Positions 33,704-44,734 of a DNA stretch of 64,000 nucleotides are shown here, one piece after another. Under the pieces are notes generated by a model. That model made no database searches, was not told the origin of the DNA, and was given only the letters and a program-made list of their open reading frames with translations. Source of the stretch: Collybiopsis luxurians FD-317 M1. Taxonomy: Eukaryota; Basidiomycota; Agaricomycetes; Agaricales; Omphalotaceae. The stretch covers positions 533,917-597,916 of the forward strand of contig KN834767.1 in the NCBI GenBank assembly GCA_000827265.1, read 5' to 3'. Positions within the stretch are counted from its first letter, which is position 1. The number at the start of each line of letters is the position of its first letter. The translations under genes were made by a program, and so were the position numbers.

Positions 33704-35312
33704 CTATACAGAAACTCCGGGATCCAATTCACCAAGCAACATCGTTCCGTCTTTGCTACCAGTGAGCACTGTATGAATCCAACAATGGAACCAACAGAAC
33801 ATCATCGAACGATGTACACGAGCAGAGGTGGGAGGAAATAAAAAAAAAGAGTAACAATCAGCGACGTATTCAAAGATGGAGGAAGATCGACAATAGCGAA
33901 AAAACTCAATGAGACTGTTTCCAGTCACAACAGCATTCAGAGCAGAAAGAGCTGGGCTTACATATAGGTTCTTTGGGATGGAAATCCACACATGTTACGG
34001 TTCCCTTGTGGCCTGGAAGCTGTAGGGAAGAAAAAGACAAGGGTCAGCGTGGTCCATAAACGAAAGACGATAAGAAAAGTAGAGCCGATGACGCCACTCA
34101 TAGCAATGAAGGCGACTGGTCAAAGTTCAATAGGTATGGATTGAAACCCACCTTATACAATGTCTTTCCTGTCTCGACCTCCCATACACAAACCATCCTA
34201 TCTGCTCCTCCGACAGCAGCCATACTACCCCCTCTCCCATTGGTTAGCCCATCGTGCTTTGACCAAGCACCTCGCAAAAGTGTATTTTCCCATCCCGCTG
34301 GGGCGCCCCTCAATGTCCTGTGTACCCTGCTTGGGTTCGCGGAGAACGGTTTGATGTCGTGTATCAAGACATTCGATGATAACGACGGAGATAAAAGGTA
34401 TTCGCCGGACGGGGAAAGGGATAGAGAAGTGGGTGTGTCTGTGTGCCCGGAGAGACTGTAGAGGGGTTGGGTACGAGGGTATGTGTTTTGAGATTGGGCC
34501 GGGGTGATATTACGGATGTCGTACACCTGTGTCAGAAAAAGAGAGATGGAAGGTCAGGACCGACCAATAGCAGTAGAGAGAAGGGGACGTACATGAATCT
34601 CATTATCCAGACTCGCAACAAAGACATTCGTTCCGTCCTTTGCCCAACACACGCCCGTGACCGGGCACCCTATATCAATCGTGTTGACAGGATATTTTTC
34701 AAGACCGTCTTCCCCAGTCGCTTCCCAAATCTTCACCGTCCCGTCGTCACTCCCTGTAACTATCAACTCAGTACCTCCTCCGCCAGCAATCGTCCGGTCT
34801 AGCGCATTGATGATCCCAGAAGTCCCTCCGCCACCAGCGTACCCTGAGCCGTGCGCCCGAACTCGACGCAGACGTTCCCCCGTCGTCGTATCAACCACAG
34901 CCAAAGTTGCATCCGCCGCAGCGACATATACCCAAGGTTGAGTCAAGCTCCATTGTAAATCGAGTAAAGGGGCCTTGGCAACGTTGGAAATCAACCCATA
35001 ATTGGTGTTAGCTCCGTACGTCTCCCACAAGCTCAAACTCCTGTCGGTAGAGCAAGCGGCAATGTTCATGCCCGAGGGTGAGAATCGACACGAATTGATA
35101 TCGCTTCCATTGGAGGCATGAGCTCCTGCTAGACTGATGATAGGCGCAGAAAGGGTAGAAGTACGTTGAACGGTTCGAATTAAACTTTTATTGCGTGGAT
35201 CGCCGTCGTTTGAAGATATGGCGATTTCCCTGGAAGTGCTGGGACCGGGGGAGTCATTTTTGGCGCGTTTTATGAGAGAACCGCCAGGCGGGGACGCTGA
35301 GCGTTTGGACAT
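33704..35312 (-). CDS. SNRNP40: WD40 protein of the U5 snRNP (SNRNP40/Spf38 type)
   Basis: The human U5 40 kDa protein and fission yeast Spf38 are WD40 subunits of the U5 snRNP in the spliceosome. Exons are 35312-34593, 34526-34152, 34019-33962 and 33768-33704, with introns of 66, 132 and 193 bp, and 405 residues. The basic Ser-rich N terminus (MSKRSASPPGGSLIKRAK) is followed by WD repeats: INSCRFSPSGMNIAACSTDR with SLSLWETYG, LIVTGSDDGTVKIWEATG, VTGVCWAKDGTNVFVASLDN with IHVYDIR, SLSPSGEYLLSPSLSSNVLI, MAAVGGADRMVCVWEVETGK, and GHKGTVTCVDFHPKEPI ending in LTGSKDGTMLLGEL. The order and C-terminal end fit the family. The first repeat is hard to delimit because of a Gly-rich insert (GSGYAGGGGTSG). 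The frame is intact. A decayed copy of the last exon lies at 25255. Confidence 0.85.
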
Positions 35313-35704
35313 GGTGGGCGGAGAGGGAGGTCGTTTGAAAATATATCACGCCGTCACGTCGTCACACATCATTCACGCGACGCGGTCACTAGCATCAAAC
35401 TGGGCGCTAAAATCAATTTGGTGCAAATAATTAAGCATAAGTGGTAAGTCTGAAGACACCAGGGAAAAACAATTCCCCAATTCAGGCGTGAGCGCACTGG
35501 GGCAAAGCTCTTACAAGGCTTGGGCAACGGGGCCAGTGTTCCTGCACACTAGTCCCGTCAAAGCCCACGCAACCGACAGCGAAGCAGGAGCACCAATGTA
35601 CATAGGTGTCATATAAATGAGCAGTTCAAAGCCCAAACGTTGTGATTCAGAACAGGAAAACGACCAAAATATATTGTACATTTCTTGAAAGTATCAGAGA
35701 ATAT
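35313..35704. other. Intergenic, no gene seen
   Basis: Spacer between the SNRNP40 start and the 3' end of the pectinesterase. It should carry the SNRNP40 promoter just right of 35312. Nothing else is seen. Confidence 0.4.
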
Positions 35705-37391
35705 TTACACGTAACTTTGATCTACCCAGGTGGCCCAATCCCTGGAACGAGAAGAAGGAACAAATCAGTTTCAACCAGGAAAAGAAAGGAGCAGATACAG
35801 ACGCCCCCAGTACAACGCCGACGTTGTATGCAGCATTAGATGTGAGCTGCGTGGCAAATGAAGCCCGAGTTCCAGCTGCTCCCGGACCTGAAATAAATGA
35901 CGTTAGTGAGACGATGGCAAAAAGAAACGAGAAGAAACGAAGAACGCTAAAGGACGACTGGGCAAGAAAGAAGTGACCCACCAGTGTTCTCGTATTCCGC
36001 AAACGTTACATCTCCAGTATTGGGCATAGCAGTTGACCATATCTCCCATCCTGCTGGATTAATGATAGAGGACAGAGAGCAGGACGTAAACGCGACGCTG
36101 CCGGAGATTTAAATTCATGAATCAGTATTCCATGCATCGAGAGCTGGAGAGCTTACGTAGCAAATTCGGTCCAAGGACGTCCTAGATAAACTTGCTCGGT
36201 AAGACTAGTCGTTGCGGCGGCACTTTGCTCGATCGTCGACTCGTTAATGACAACTAAGTTTCATCAGTCAATTCAATAGTGCCTGCACCCCCAGGAGACA
36301 AATTGCCGAAGAATGCCAACAACAACGGACAGAAGAATTTCGTGATTCAAGAAGAAGCGACTCACATAACCCATCCGTCTTTGAATCCGGTCCATCAGCT
36401 GTGATGGTCCCAGGACCCACCGAGGCAATGGTATTTTTCTGGAAGAAGGCCCTCGCATGCTGACCAAAGATGAAATCAACCGCTCCTTCTATGTAGCAGA
36501 AACCATAATATTGGTTTCCTTGTTCGGCGAGTACAGTGTCTTGGTAGCTGGAATGAGAGGGGAATTAAACAAGTGTACCTCTGAGCGACAAGAATCCAAT
36601 CTCGATACCAACCTGTAGAATCCAGACGCGTAGTACCCATGGTTAGTCCCATACGCACTCAAAGCAATAGCTTGACCATTGTCCGCAGATTCTCCAAACT
36701 ACGAAAAGGTACTCAGTCCCCCAAAAATACGCGAACAGGGGACCAATAAGGCTACCCACAGTATTCTTAACGTTAACATTATAAAGTGCAAAATTATCTT
36801 TATGAACTCTCAGAGTGCCACTGAGATCGTCTGATCCTGCCGTCCCAAGGGACGCAGAGTGAGTGATAGTAACCTGGTTGGAGGTTTGCGTTGAGGTATC
36901 AGATGTTGCACCCATGATCTATTCGCGTGCAGTGTGTGTGTGTGTGAGGGACCTAGAAAGAGTATACGGATTGGTGATGATAGGTACGCACCGTTAACAT
37001 CCCCGTCCTCGTAATAGATACCTGGTCAAGGTAAGATGTATTAGGTGGGAACGTACACCATTATTATCCTCGCTCTGACCTGTTCGGAATAAGTTCCTAC
37101 GCATCGGACATGATCAGCTTGTCGGTCACTAAAATCTCACATCAATCACAGCTTACCCGCATTAATAAAGATTGTCTGCTCCGAATCGTCGTCAGGCAAT
37201 GAGTTGACCGCAGCTTGGACAGTACTGAACTGACCGCTGGCGGGAGTTTTACTGACGACGATAGCTCCAGCGGGAGGAGTAAGACGCGAGGTCCGCTTCT
37301 GTAGACCAAATTTCCCGCCAATGGGAATGGCAGAGGCATGAAGGAAGACGAAGGTGCAGAGCACGTAGAGGGAAGAGAGCCTTAAAAGCAT
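35705..37391 (-). CDS. Secreted pectinesterase (carbohydrate esterase family 8)
   Basis: Pectinesterases remove methyl esters from pectin outside the cell. About ten exons splice cleanly from the ATG at 37391 to the TAA at 35707-35705, giving roughly 330 residues. A signal peptide (LLRLSSLYVLCTFVFLHAS) is followed by a KR dibasic site. The conserved strand is FSTVQAAVNSLPDDDSEQTI then FINAGTY. Catalytic motifs are present in order: GQAIAL (Gln region), YQDTVLA (oxyanion-side Gln and first Asp), GAVDFIFG (second Asp) and YLGRPW (Arg and Trp). The C terminus ends in DWATWVDQSYV after a 60 bp intron. The gene is intact. One intron carries a (GT)n run near 36930-36945. It fits a plant-litter or plant-tissue degrading lifestyle. 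Confidence 0.88.
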
Positions 37392-37469
37392 GATTACTGA
37401 ACGAGGACTACCGACGATAGTGAGATCGTAGAGCGACAGTTGAAAAGATATGAGAAGATTTCAAGAGGA

Positions 37470-37476
37470 TTTTATA
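37470..37476 (-). promoter_or_regulatory. TATA box of the pectinesterase gene
   Basis: The minus strand reads TATAAAA about 80 bases upstream of the ATG at 37391. Confidence 0.5.
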
Positions 37477-38156
37477 CCTCAACGATTCATCAAAACCTCG
37501 TTGCGATGAGAAACTATGTGAGATTTTTGGGTGGTACACACAAGTCGTGTGCTAGACTACGATGTTCTATACTCGGTATCACTAGAGGGTTTACAAGCCC
37601 TTGCGGTCCGCAGCACGCTCACATTGTCTAAAACTGACGGTCCGGTAGGAGTATTTTAGGATTTGATGAGGAGCATTGGTCGTGGAAAGTGCTTTCATCC
37701 ATGGCGTAGTGGAGCAAAAGGAAGATTTTCGGAATCATTGTGGCGCAGTTAGCATCAATTCCTCGCATTTGAATCTATTTTTGCCCACTTTCTTCAAGCC
37801 TGTGATAAAGATTTAGGCACTCAGTGAACAACGGCGTAACTGGCGGGGAAGTTTTGAGAAGAAATCAACAGTGTGTTGTTAGCGGACCGACTTGTATGTA
37901 TTTTCGGGAACAATTCGCAAAAGAGGTGACTTGTTAATATATAGAGCTATGTAGTGCTACACCAAATGAGAATACCGATAAGAAAACAGAAAATACGACA
38001 GTAATGATACAAGAGTATGTGCAAGCGAAATATGATACAGTTTAGATCGATCATCGTCATCGTAATAAGAGATACATAGCCCAGGGCAAATGACGGGACC
38101 CAGTAGTCAAAAAAAAAAAAACATTAGTCGAACCCTGCGATATGACCTTCCTGAGT
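37477..38156. other. Intergenic, no gene seen
   Basis: Spacer between the pectinesterase promoter and the 3' end of the next minus-strand gene; only short frames and an A-run at 38109. Confidence 0.4.
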
Positions 38157-39017
38157 TTAAACGCGGACTCGAACGCTACGTCCTCGACGCCAGTTAGAAT
38201 CCAGATCAGGTCCTAACATGACAGCGTCGGAGCGTCTCGTTATGTTTCGCCTGCCAGAGGCACGAGCTGATCCAGCGTTAGAAGACGAGGCAGAGGTGAC
38301 TGACTTCTTCCCTGTCCCAAGCATGACCCCAGAGGCACGAGTTGATCCAGCGTTAGAAGACGAGGCAGAGTTGACTGGCTTCTTCCCTGTCCCAAGCATG
38401 ACCCCACCGCCCACAACATTCGTCTCTCCACCCTGATAGAGGTACCTGCACGCAGATATTTTGCTCTTATCTACATCGACCGCGCTCGTGGCACAAATAG
38501 GACCATCCCTGCGCCGGGGATGAGCGGGGAGCCGATGTGGAAGTATAGAATCTGAGCTGGCGGTGATATGGAGAGCCTCTCGAGCTGTAGTCGTGAGCCT
38601 ATGCGGAGGAACATAAACTCCGGAAATCTTTGTAGATGGCCCTGACTTTGTCGAAGAGGTGGATGAAGACGAGATGGAGGTCATGGATTCCGCTGAGGAT
38701 ACGTCGGAGAAGCGAGAGGACGAGACGGATGAAATAGTGGAATCAGTATCACTGTCGTTGTCACTATCCACATCATCATTATCATCATCCTTATTCTGGT
38801 TAGGTTCGGACAGCACGGGCATAGGAATAAGGGCAGAAAGAGTGGGGATTGCGATTGCCGATGATTGGCAAGCCGCGACAGCGTTTCGCTCACGGGCAGA
38901 TTCCAACGCAAGGCATAATTGGGATAGCATAGCTGATCCCGTTGCCCTTTTAGAGATGGCGACAGACGGAACACGTTCCAAGTCGGATACAATCAAGGTC
39001 ATGGGCGAGATGGGCAT
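38157..39017 (-). CDS. Unrecognised low-complexity protein with a 25-residue repeat
   Basis: An open frame of 286 residues from the ATG at 39017. An upstream Met at 39143 is possible, but a likely 5' intron (GTACGG to TTGCAG, about 39105-39070) interrupts that stretch. The N-terminal part is ordinary and includes SQLCLALESARERNAVAACQ. It is followed by an acidic run (DDDNDDVDSDNDSDTDS), a long Ser-rich segment, a conserved-looking VYVPPHRL motif, an HPRRRDGPIC basic patch, and two copies of a Gly-Lys-Ser repeat beginning GVMLGTGKK. The C terminus is Arg-rich (RRGRSVRVRV). No domain is recognised. The composition suggests an intrinsically disordered, perhaps nucleic-acid-associated protein (inference). 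Confidence 0.55.
   Translation of the reverse strand: MPISPMTLIVSDLERVPSVAISKRATGSAMLSQLCLALESARERNAVAACQSSAIAIPTLSALIPMPVLSEPNQNKDDDNDDVDSDNDSDTDSTISSVSSSRFSDVSSAESMTSISSSSTSSTKSGPSTKISGVYVPPHRLTTTAREALHITASSDSILPHRLPAHPRRRDGPICATSAVDVDKSKISACRYLYQGGETNVVGGGVMLGTGKKPVNSASSSNAGSTRASGVMLGTGKKSVTSASSSNAGSARASGRRNITRRSDAVMLGPDLDSNWRRGRSVRVRV
38254..38403 (-). repeat. 75-bp in-frame tandem repeat, two units
   Basis: CCAGAGGCACGAGNTGATCC starts at 38254 and again at 38329, and the two 75-bp units are nearly identical. The repeat adds exactly 25 codons within the low-complexity gene. Confidence 0.85.
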
Positions 39018-40390
39018 TTTGATTTCTAGTAGTTGTGTATCGCTCTGCGATGTTGTGGGTCGTTGATGAATCTGCAAGAACAAATCTTCAGCAAGTTTCC
39101 GTACAAGCAAAGAATAAAAACCAACCAAGAAAACGTGAACCAAGACGTGGAAGCTATCGATACAAGTTCAGAAGATGAAGACGAAAGAGAACAGAGAATG
39201 AGTGCGTTGGTCTGGTAGTGCTGCTGGCTTGCATGTTGATACTAAACACACGTCTTTTAAAGAAATGGATTGAACTGGACCCCTCAATAGTCGAACAATG
39301 ATGGTCTGCTCATTGTCGGTTAAGGACAATGGCCAGCGTGTTTGGTCAATGGTCGGGCCCAAATAGATTTGTCAGCATTTGATTGACGCCTTCCACCAGC
39401 GCCTATTAATTTTCCTTCCGAATTAGATTCTTTTTCACCACTCAGATTCGGCTTGGACAGCAATTTGGAGCATGGAGGTAGGTTGGACAAACCAGGATCC
39501 AGCTCAACAGTGATTCTTCAATAATGACTACTGCCGAAAAATTTCCCCTGCAGCCTCACCTACTGCGGAAGCTGGGTTTCTTGATTCTGCTCAAAGTGCC
39601 GAGGCTGGTAAGTACTGGACCTAGGACCGGCAGCCTCATTTGGTATTTAATTAAAGGAAACCCCAATCAAAACCCTTAATTTGTAGGTGGTGTTCACCCT
39701 AGACCTTCTCGGGTTAAGACTTAAGCCCCCAATCCTCCCGCTCTCGTCACCCCAGCCTTCTTTTCGCTTTTCGGGAATGTTTGACGCTTCATCGTCCCCA
39801 ACCACGGTACATCCATAGCCTTTCCGAATGTGGCCCGCCACCGTTATGCTTTCCGCTCTTGCATTATTATTTGCTCTGATCTGCAATGTTCTCATGGCTT
39901 AGTAAATCCTTTTCAGTGTCTACAGTACTCGACAAATATTTACTCTCTGGGGAAGGCCTACTAAGTCATTTATTCACATTGATAGCTTTCGGGCAACTTG
40001 AGACCTCTGCATTTCCTAGTATGCTCTCACAAACCGAAGGGTCTAGTGCAAAAATCACTGCATCACGCCAGCTCTTTGACTTCCACTACGATTATAACCC
40101 TAGCCAGACAGTTTCCGTGAATGCAACAACTAGAGCATTTGAAGGTACTGAAGCAAGTGCATCTCTGGTGTACGATGAATAAATGATTATTCAGGATATT
40201 ACACCAAACCTCTTCACGTTAGCACATACGCAAAACTCACCTATTAATTTAAAATCCGTCTTTTGCGCGCAACTATATACAAACGAACATCAATTCCATA
40301 TCGTTCTCCTGCCAAAATCAGTACATAGATGTCGTTAGGAATGTACATACACTTCCAGTTCCAGTTAGATCGCTGCTCAGGCAGTACGGA
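39018..40390. other. Intergenic region, no supported gene
   Basis: A 98-codon plus-strand frame at 39886-40182 has no recognisable features and no codon support. A minus-strand frame at 39647-39895 is equally weak. Nothing else is seen. Confidence 0.4.
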
Positions 40391-41571
40391 CTACTTTGAA
40401 CAAACTTTATCCACAAACTCCCTCAACATCCTTCCCGGCACATCCTCCTCTTTCCCAATCGCGAGCACATAGGAGAGATGATTGTGCCCCGGCACAACCG
40501 TCAATTCGGGTAAAATACCTCGCGGACTTTTGTACCGATATTTCTCAACGAACTCGAAGATTGTGTGCTGGATCTCTTCTCTAAAATTTGAATAGCATCA
40601 GTGAAAACACTCGACGAAAACCCACGAAGTACTGCACGTACGGGTCATATTGTGCTACCAGAATCAACGTAGGCAGTTCAACTGGGTTCAACACGGGTGA
40701 ATCCTTGGGTAATCCCTCTATCAACCCTACAGGTGTATGTTTACGGACTTCATCCACATCATCGGTCCCATAGTACGCTTTTACTACCGGCCTCCTTTCG
40801 TTCGGCCCTTTACCAAAGGTGAAGGGAGGTGAGAGATGTACGATTCCTGCTACGGGAGGTACGAGTGCATCCTGGCCGCTCCTAGAAGGATCCCCCGCAG
40901 CGTAAATGTTAGTTGCAATATGAAAACCGCCTGCGCTATGTCCAATCAGGACAACCTTTTCAGGATCGCCGCTCCCGTATTCCGATTTCGAGATATTGTT
41001 GTATATCCATTCTCGTACCATCTGAATGTCGTCCCCGCCGCCAGGATAGGTAACGCCCGGAACGAGACGATAGTTGTTGACAACAGCGATATAGCCGTGG
41101 GCGGCGAAGTAGTTGCCTAAAATAATGCCACTTGTAAGTATCTCGATCCTGCTTCGCCACCGGAAGATCATTCACCGATATTCTCATATAACGACTTATC
41201 ACCAGCAACCAGACCTCCTCCATGACTGAATACTACCACATTGCGTTTCGAAGCAGAGGATTCCTTGGGTACATATACATCGAGCACGTTTCGCTCATGA
41301 GGACCGTATCGTATGTTTTCCAACTTTTCCTGGACGCCCTCGCGATATCGGTCTTCTTTGTATATCTTCACATAAAGATTTCGGACACCCTATGTGCGCG
41401 CAGACCGCCACGAGAGTTAACAAGATCGTGTAATTACTAGTAGGTACTCACTTCCGCTTCGGCGGCAGACCAAACTGTGCCTCGGCGTTCAATGTCCTCG
41501 CGGATTTCTTTAAGCATGCTACTTGGTACTGTGGGAGTTCCGGGAAAAGATTGGTGAAGTGGCCGTCCCAT
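40391..41571 (-). CDS. Alpha/beta hydrolase (lipase/esterase-like)
   Basis: A predicted serine hydrolase acting on an ester or similar bond; the substrate is unknown. Four exons are read from the ATG at 41571: the first ends AAEAE; the second carries the oxyanion-hole motif FSHGGGLVAGDK; a 59 bp intron (41175-41117) joins YENI to GNYFAAHGYIAVVNNYRLVP; the third carries the nucleophile elbow GHSAGG and the acid in QYDPY; and the last, after a ~43 bp intron near 40605, has the catalytic His in PGHNHLSYVLAIG. The C terminus is REFVDKVCSK. About 335 residues, intact. It is the last gene transcribed in a run of minus-strand metabolic genes. Its decayed paralogue lies between methyltransferases A and B. 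Confidence 0.8.
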
Positions 41572-41822
41572 GCTCACTTAAGTACCTACACGGTCCACAC
41601 GGTAATATTACCATGGGACTATTACTTGTTTTCCCGGAAATCGGTGACATCCTTCGCTAAATGTCAAAGCGGCTCCGGGGGATGAATGTATACATGGCAG
41701 ATATATAAGTACAGCACAACTTCCTGAAAGGATTCGGAAGTGCTGGGAAGGAAAGCTTTGGAGACAAATCCGAGATGACTTGGAAGTTACTTAAAATGTA
41801 TGAAAGCATTCAACGAGTCCTA

Positions 41823-42904
41823 TCAAACACGCACAACGCTCCACCACATTAATCTCGCGTCCGATTCATCTTCAAATCCGCCAAGCCCTGCTTCTACTCG
41901 TACTGAACCTTTACCCTCAAACACCTCCTTCTCCCACATCTCTTTCCACGTCTCAGGGGAATGGCGATAGAACAGCGTCCCAGTTCCACTCTTTACATCT
42001 TCCTGCGCTTCAAAGGCACCAACGTGAGCGCCAAAGATGAACGATCCCGGGAGAGGGGAGAGTAAGGACGCAAGCTTCTTCGCAATGATAAGCTGTTCGT
42101 CCTTGTTAAAGAGGTGGAAGAATGCGGAGGTGTGAATCGCCGAAAGGTAGCCTCGAAGAAAATCTAAAGATTCAGGCTTCGTTTGAAGGATGGAACGGAC
42201 AGAATCTATTGCAGTTTCGGGTTGACTCTGCGGAGGGGGCTGGATTGATATGAAGGATGGGTCGAGGGCATCCCCGGGAATGAACGTGACAGGAAAAGTG
42301 GCTGGATTGGTGTTGAACAAGTCGTGTCCGAATTTCCAGAATTCTGTGGATGCGATTGAGTTCAACGATACACGTACACAGACAGGTAAAGCAAACCGTA
42401 CCAGCGCGAAGATCAGACGCAATCACATTCTCAGCTGGGTATCCGTCTTCTATCGCTTTGCGCAAGTCGTTGCCAACTATAATTTGACTTGGAATTAACC
42501 CTAGCAACACGCAGATCGCTGAAAGACTTACAGCAACAGCCCAAGTCTAGAAAAAGGGCATTCTGGCGGGAGGATCCTATCTCCAAAAGCCGTTTATAGC
42601 TGGCCTCGGAACGACGAATACGGAATCTGGGTTGAATCATCAACTAGTGTCACAATCGTATACGTGTTCTCGTACCTCAGGAATCCGAAAGTGCGTATGC
42701 AATTATAAGGATAAATCTAACAACGGCACCTGAATAAACATCACGGGCGAGGTACATTGAGAAGACAAAGCTTACCTCTAGTGCTCTCCGGGCAACATCT
42801 ATTATATGCTCCTTGAGCTTATCATCATCTTCAATTCCAGTGTTTCTTTTATAGAAAGCGAGCTCATCGTCATTCAGGCTGAGCCTATCGGGAGATATCG
42901 TCAA
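41823..42904 (-). CDS. SAM-dependent methyltransferase A (tandem family)
   Basis: Methyltransferase of the type found in fungal natural-product clusters. Five exons run from the ATG at 42904 to the TGA at 41825-41823. The N-terminal helix region (LNDDELAFYKRNTGIEDDDK) is followed by a very short exon ending FGFLR, then FRIRRSEASYKRLLEIGS. SAM motif I is DLGCCF-GNDLR, split by an intron inside the motif, and the motif II-like ENVIASDLRAG comes next. The long last exon has FWKFGHDLF, FIPGDALDPSFIS, LSAIHTSAFFHLF, AKKLASLLSPLPGSFIFGAH and the closing RHSPETWKEMWEKEVF. About 285 residues, intact. The acceptor molecule is unknown. The neighbours are a hydrolase downstream and two close paralogues upstream. 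Confidence 0.8.
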
Positions 42905-43019
42905 CGTTCCTCGTTGTTACGTATCTGTCGAGAAACTCAAATTTACCATCCGAATGATGTAAACCAAGAGAGGAAATCGTCATACTGTAAGATGATATTT
43001 GACTCGGAAGGGCTCCGGC

Positions 43020-43370
43020 GAGCGAGCTTACATGCCCAATCAGGATGATTTTTTAAGGATTCGCTCTCTCGTATTGATTTTGCGACATTGCTGTATACCC
43101 TCGCATCATTGATCGTCGTCTCCTCCGCCAGGATAGGTGACGCCCAGAACGAGGCTGTAGTTATTGACAACAGAAATGCAGCCACGAGCAGCGAAGCAGT
43201 TGCCCGAAATAAGTACTTACACGGTCCATATTATCATCGAACAAAGTATTACTTGTTTTTCTGAAATCAGTGACATTCTTCGTTGAACGTCAGAGTGTCT
43301 CTCGAAGAGGAGACGTATAGCAGAACATATATGTTAGGGAGTGCATACAATTTGGAAGAATTTCATACAT
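43020..43370 (-). pseudogene. Relic of a second alpha/beta hydrolase
   Basis: 43030-43215 follows the hydrolase DNA at 40940-41120 base by base with indels (CCAATCAGGA, CCGCCAGGATAGGTGACGCC, TTATTGACAACAGA, GCGAAGCAGTTGCC). 43216-43370 then follows the hydrolase 5' flank (41575-41730, ACACGGTCCA and TATTACTTGTTTT). The nucleophile and His regions are deleted or broken. Confidence 0.75.
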
Positions 43371-43413
43371 CTCTATCAATGGGCCCATCCGGAAACACTG
43401 TAAAGAGTTCTAC

Positions 43414-44511
43414 TTAAACACGCACAACGCTCCACCACATCCACTCAACATCTGGTTCCTCCTCTATTATTTCAAGCCCTGCTTCTACTCGAATGAGACC
43501 TTCCCCTTCGAACACCTTCTCCCACATTTCTTTCCACGTATCCGGAGAATGACGATAGTGCGACCCCCCCAGTTTATTCTTCGTATCTCCAATCGCTTGA
43601 GAGGAACCGATGTGAGCGCCAAAGATAACTGACCCTGGGAGAGGGGAAAGTAGGGATGCAAGCTTCTTCGCGATGACAAACTGTTCGTCCTCGTTAAAGA
43701 GGTGGAAAAATGCGGAGGCGTGAATCGCAGAGAGGTGGCCTCGAAGAAAGTCCAAAGATTCAGGCTTCGCTTGAAGAAGAGAACGGACAGATTCTAAGGT
43801 TGTCACAGGTGGGTTCTGTGCAGGCGGTTGGACCGATATGAACGATGGGTCGAAGACATCCCCGGGAATGAAAGGGACTGGGAAAGTGGCTGGATCGGAG
43901 TTGAACAAGTCGTGCCCAAATTTCCAAAATTCTGTGGACGCGATTGAGTTCAAAAATACATGTACATGGTCATTCGAAACCAACCGCACCAGCGCGAAGA
44001 TCAGACGCAATCACGTTTTGAACTGGATATCGGTCTTCAATGGCTTTGCGCAAGTCATTACCAACTATAATTTGATTGTAATTCACCCAAGAAGAACGCA
44101 GATCGCCGTGGAAATACCTACAGCAGCAGCCCAAATCGAGGAAAAGGGCATTCTGGCGGGTGGATCCTAGTTTCAAGAGCTGTTTATAGCCAAATTCGGA
44201 ACGACGAATACGGAATCTGGGTGAAGTTGTCACCGACTCATAATAATAATATCGAACTATATATATATACCTCAGGAATCCAAAAGTGCGTATGCAGTAG
44301 TATGGATAAATCTGGGAATGACATCCCTATCACCCTCGGCGGGTCACATAGAAAAGACGAGCCTCACCTCAAGTGCTCTCTGTGCAACACCGATTATATG
44401 CTCCTTAAGTTTCTCAACGTCTTGAATTCCAGTGTTCCTTTGATAAAAGCTGAGCTCCTGATCATTTAGGATGAGCTTGTCGAGAGATATTGTATTGCTT
44501 GTTAGCGGCAT
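43414..44511 (-). CDS. SAM-dependent methyltransferase B (tandem family)
   Basis: Close paralogue of A with the same five-exon layout. The start is the ATG at 44511 (MPLTSNTISLDKLILNDQEL); an upstream frame extends further but has no conserved residues. SAM motif I DLGCC plus GNDLRKAIEDRYP is split by an intron as in A, followed by NVIASDLRAG, EFWKFGHDLFNSDPATF, FIPGDVFDPSFIS, LSAIHASAFFHLFNEDEQ, LASLLSPLPGSVIFGAHIGS and RHSPDTWKEMWEKVFEGEG. The end is WWSVVRV, then stop at 43414. Intact, about 285 residues. Together with the hydrolase relic to its left it repeats the methyltransferase-hydrolase unit. Confidence 0.8.
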
Positions 44512-44734
44512 GAGGAAGTCAAGGGGGAATAGTTGTATACTGCAAACCGCTAATAAATGCCAGAGGAAGCACCCGGTTTGATGGTTGATGGGCCGGAGAG
44601 ATAGTTCCTCCATGAGATGAACAGGGGCTATTATGCGCACATAGAAGGTTCACATGGGGGGAGTACATCGACATTCATCGTTATTTAGAATCTACCGGGA
44701 ACCTTAATAAAATCCACCGTTTTAACAAAGCAAG

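Noticed and set aside
39886..40182. 98-codon plus-strand frame
   Set aside because: No recognisable protein features, no paralogue in the window and no splice partners; treated as spacer.
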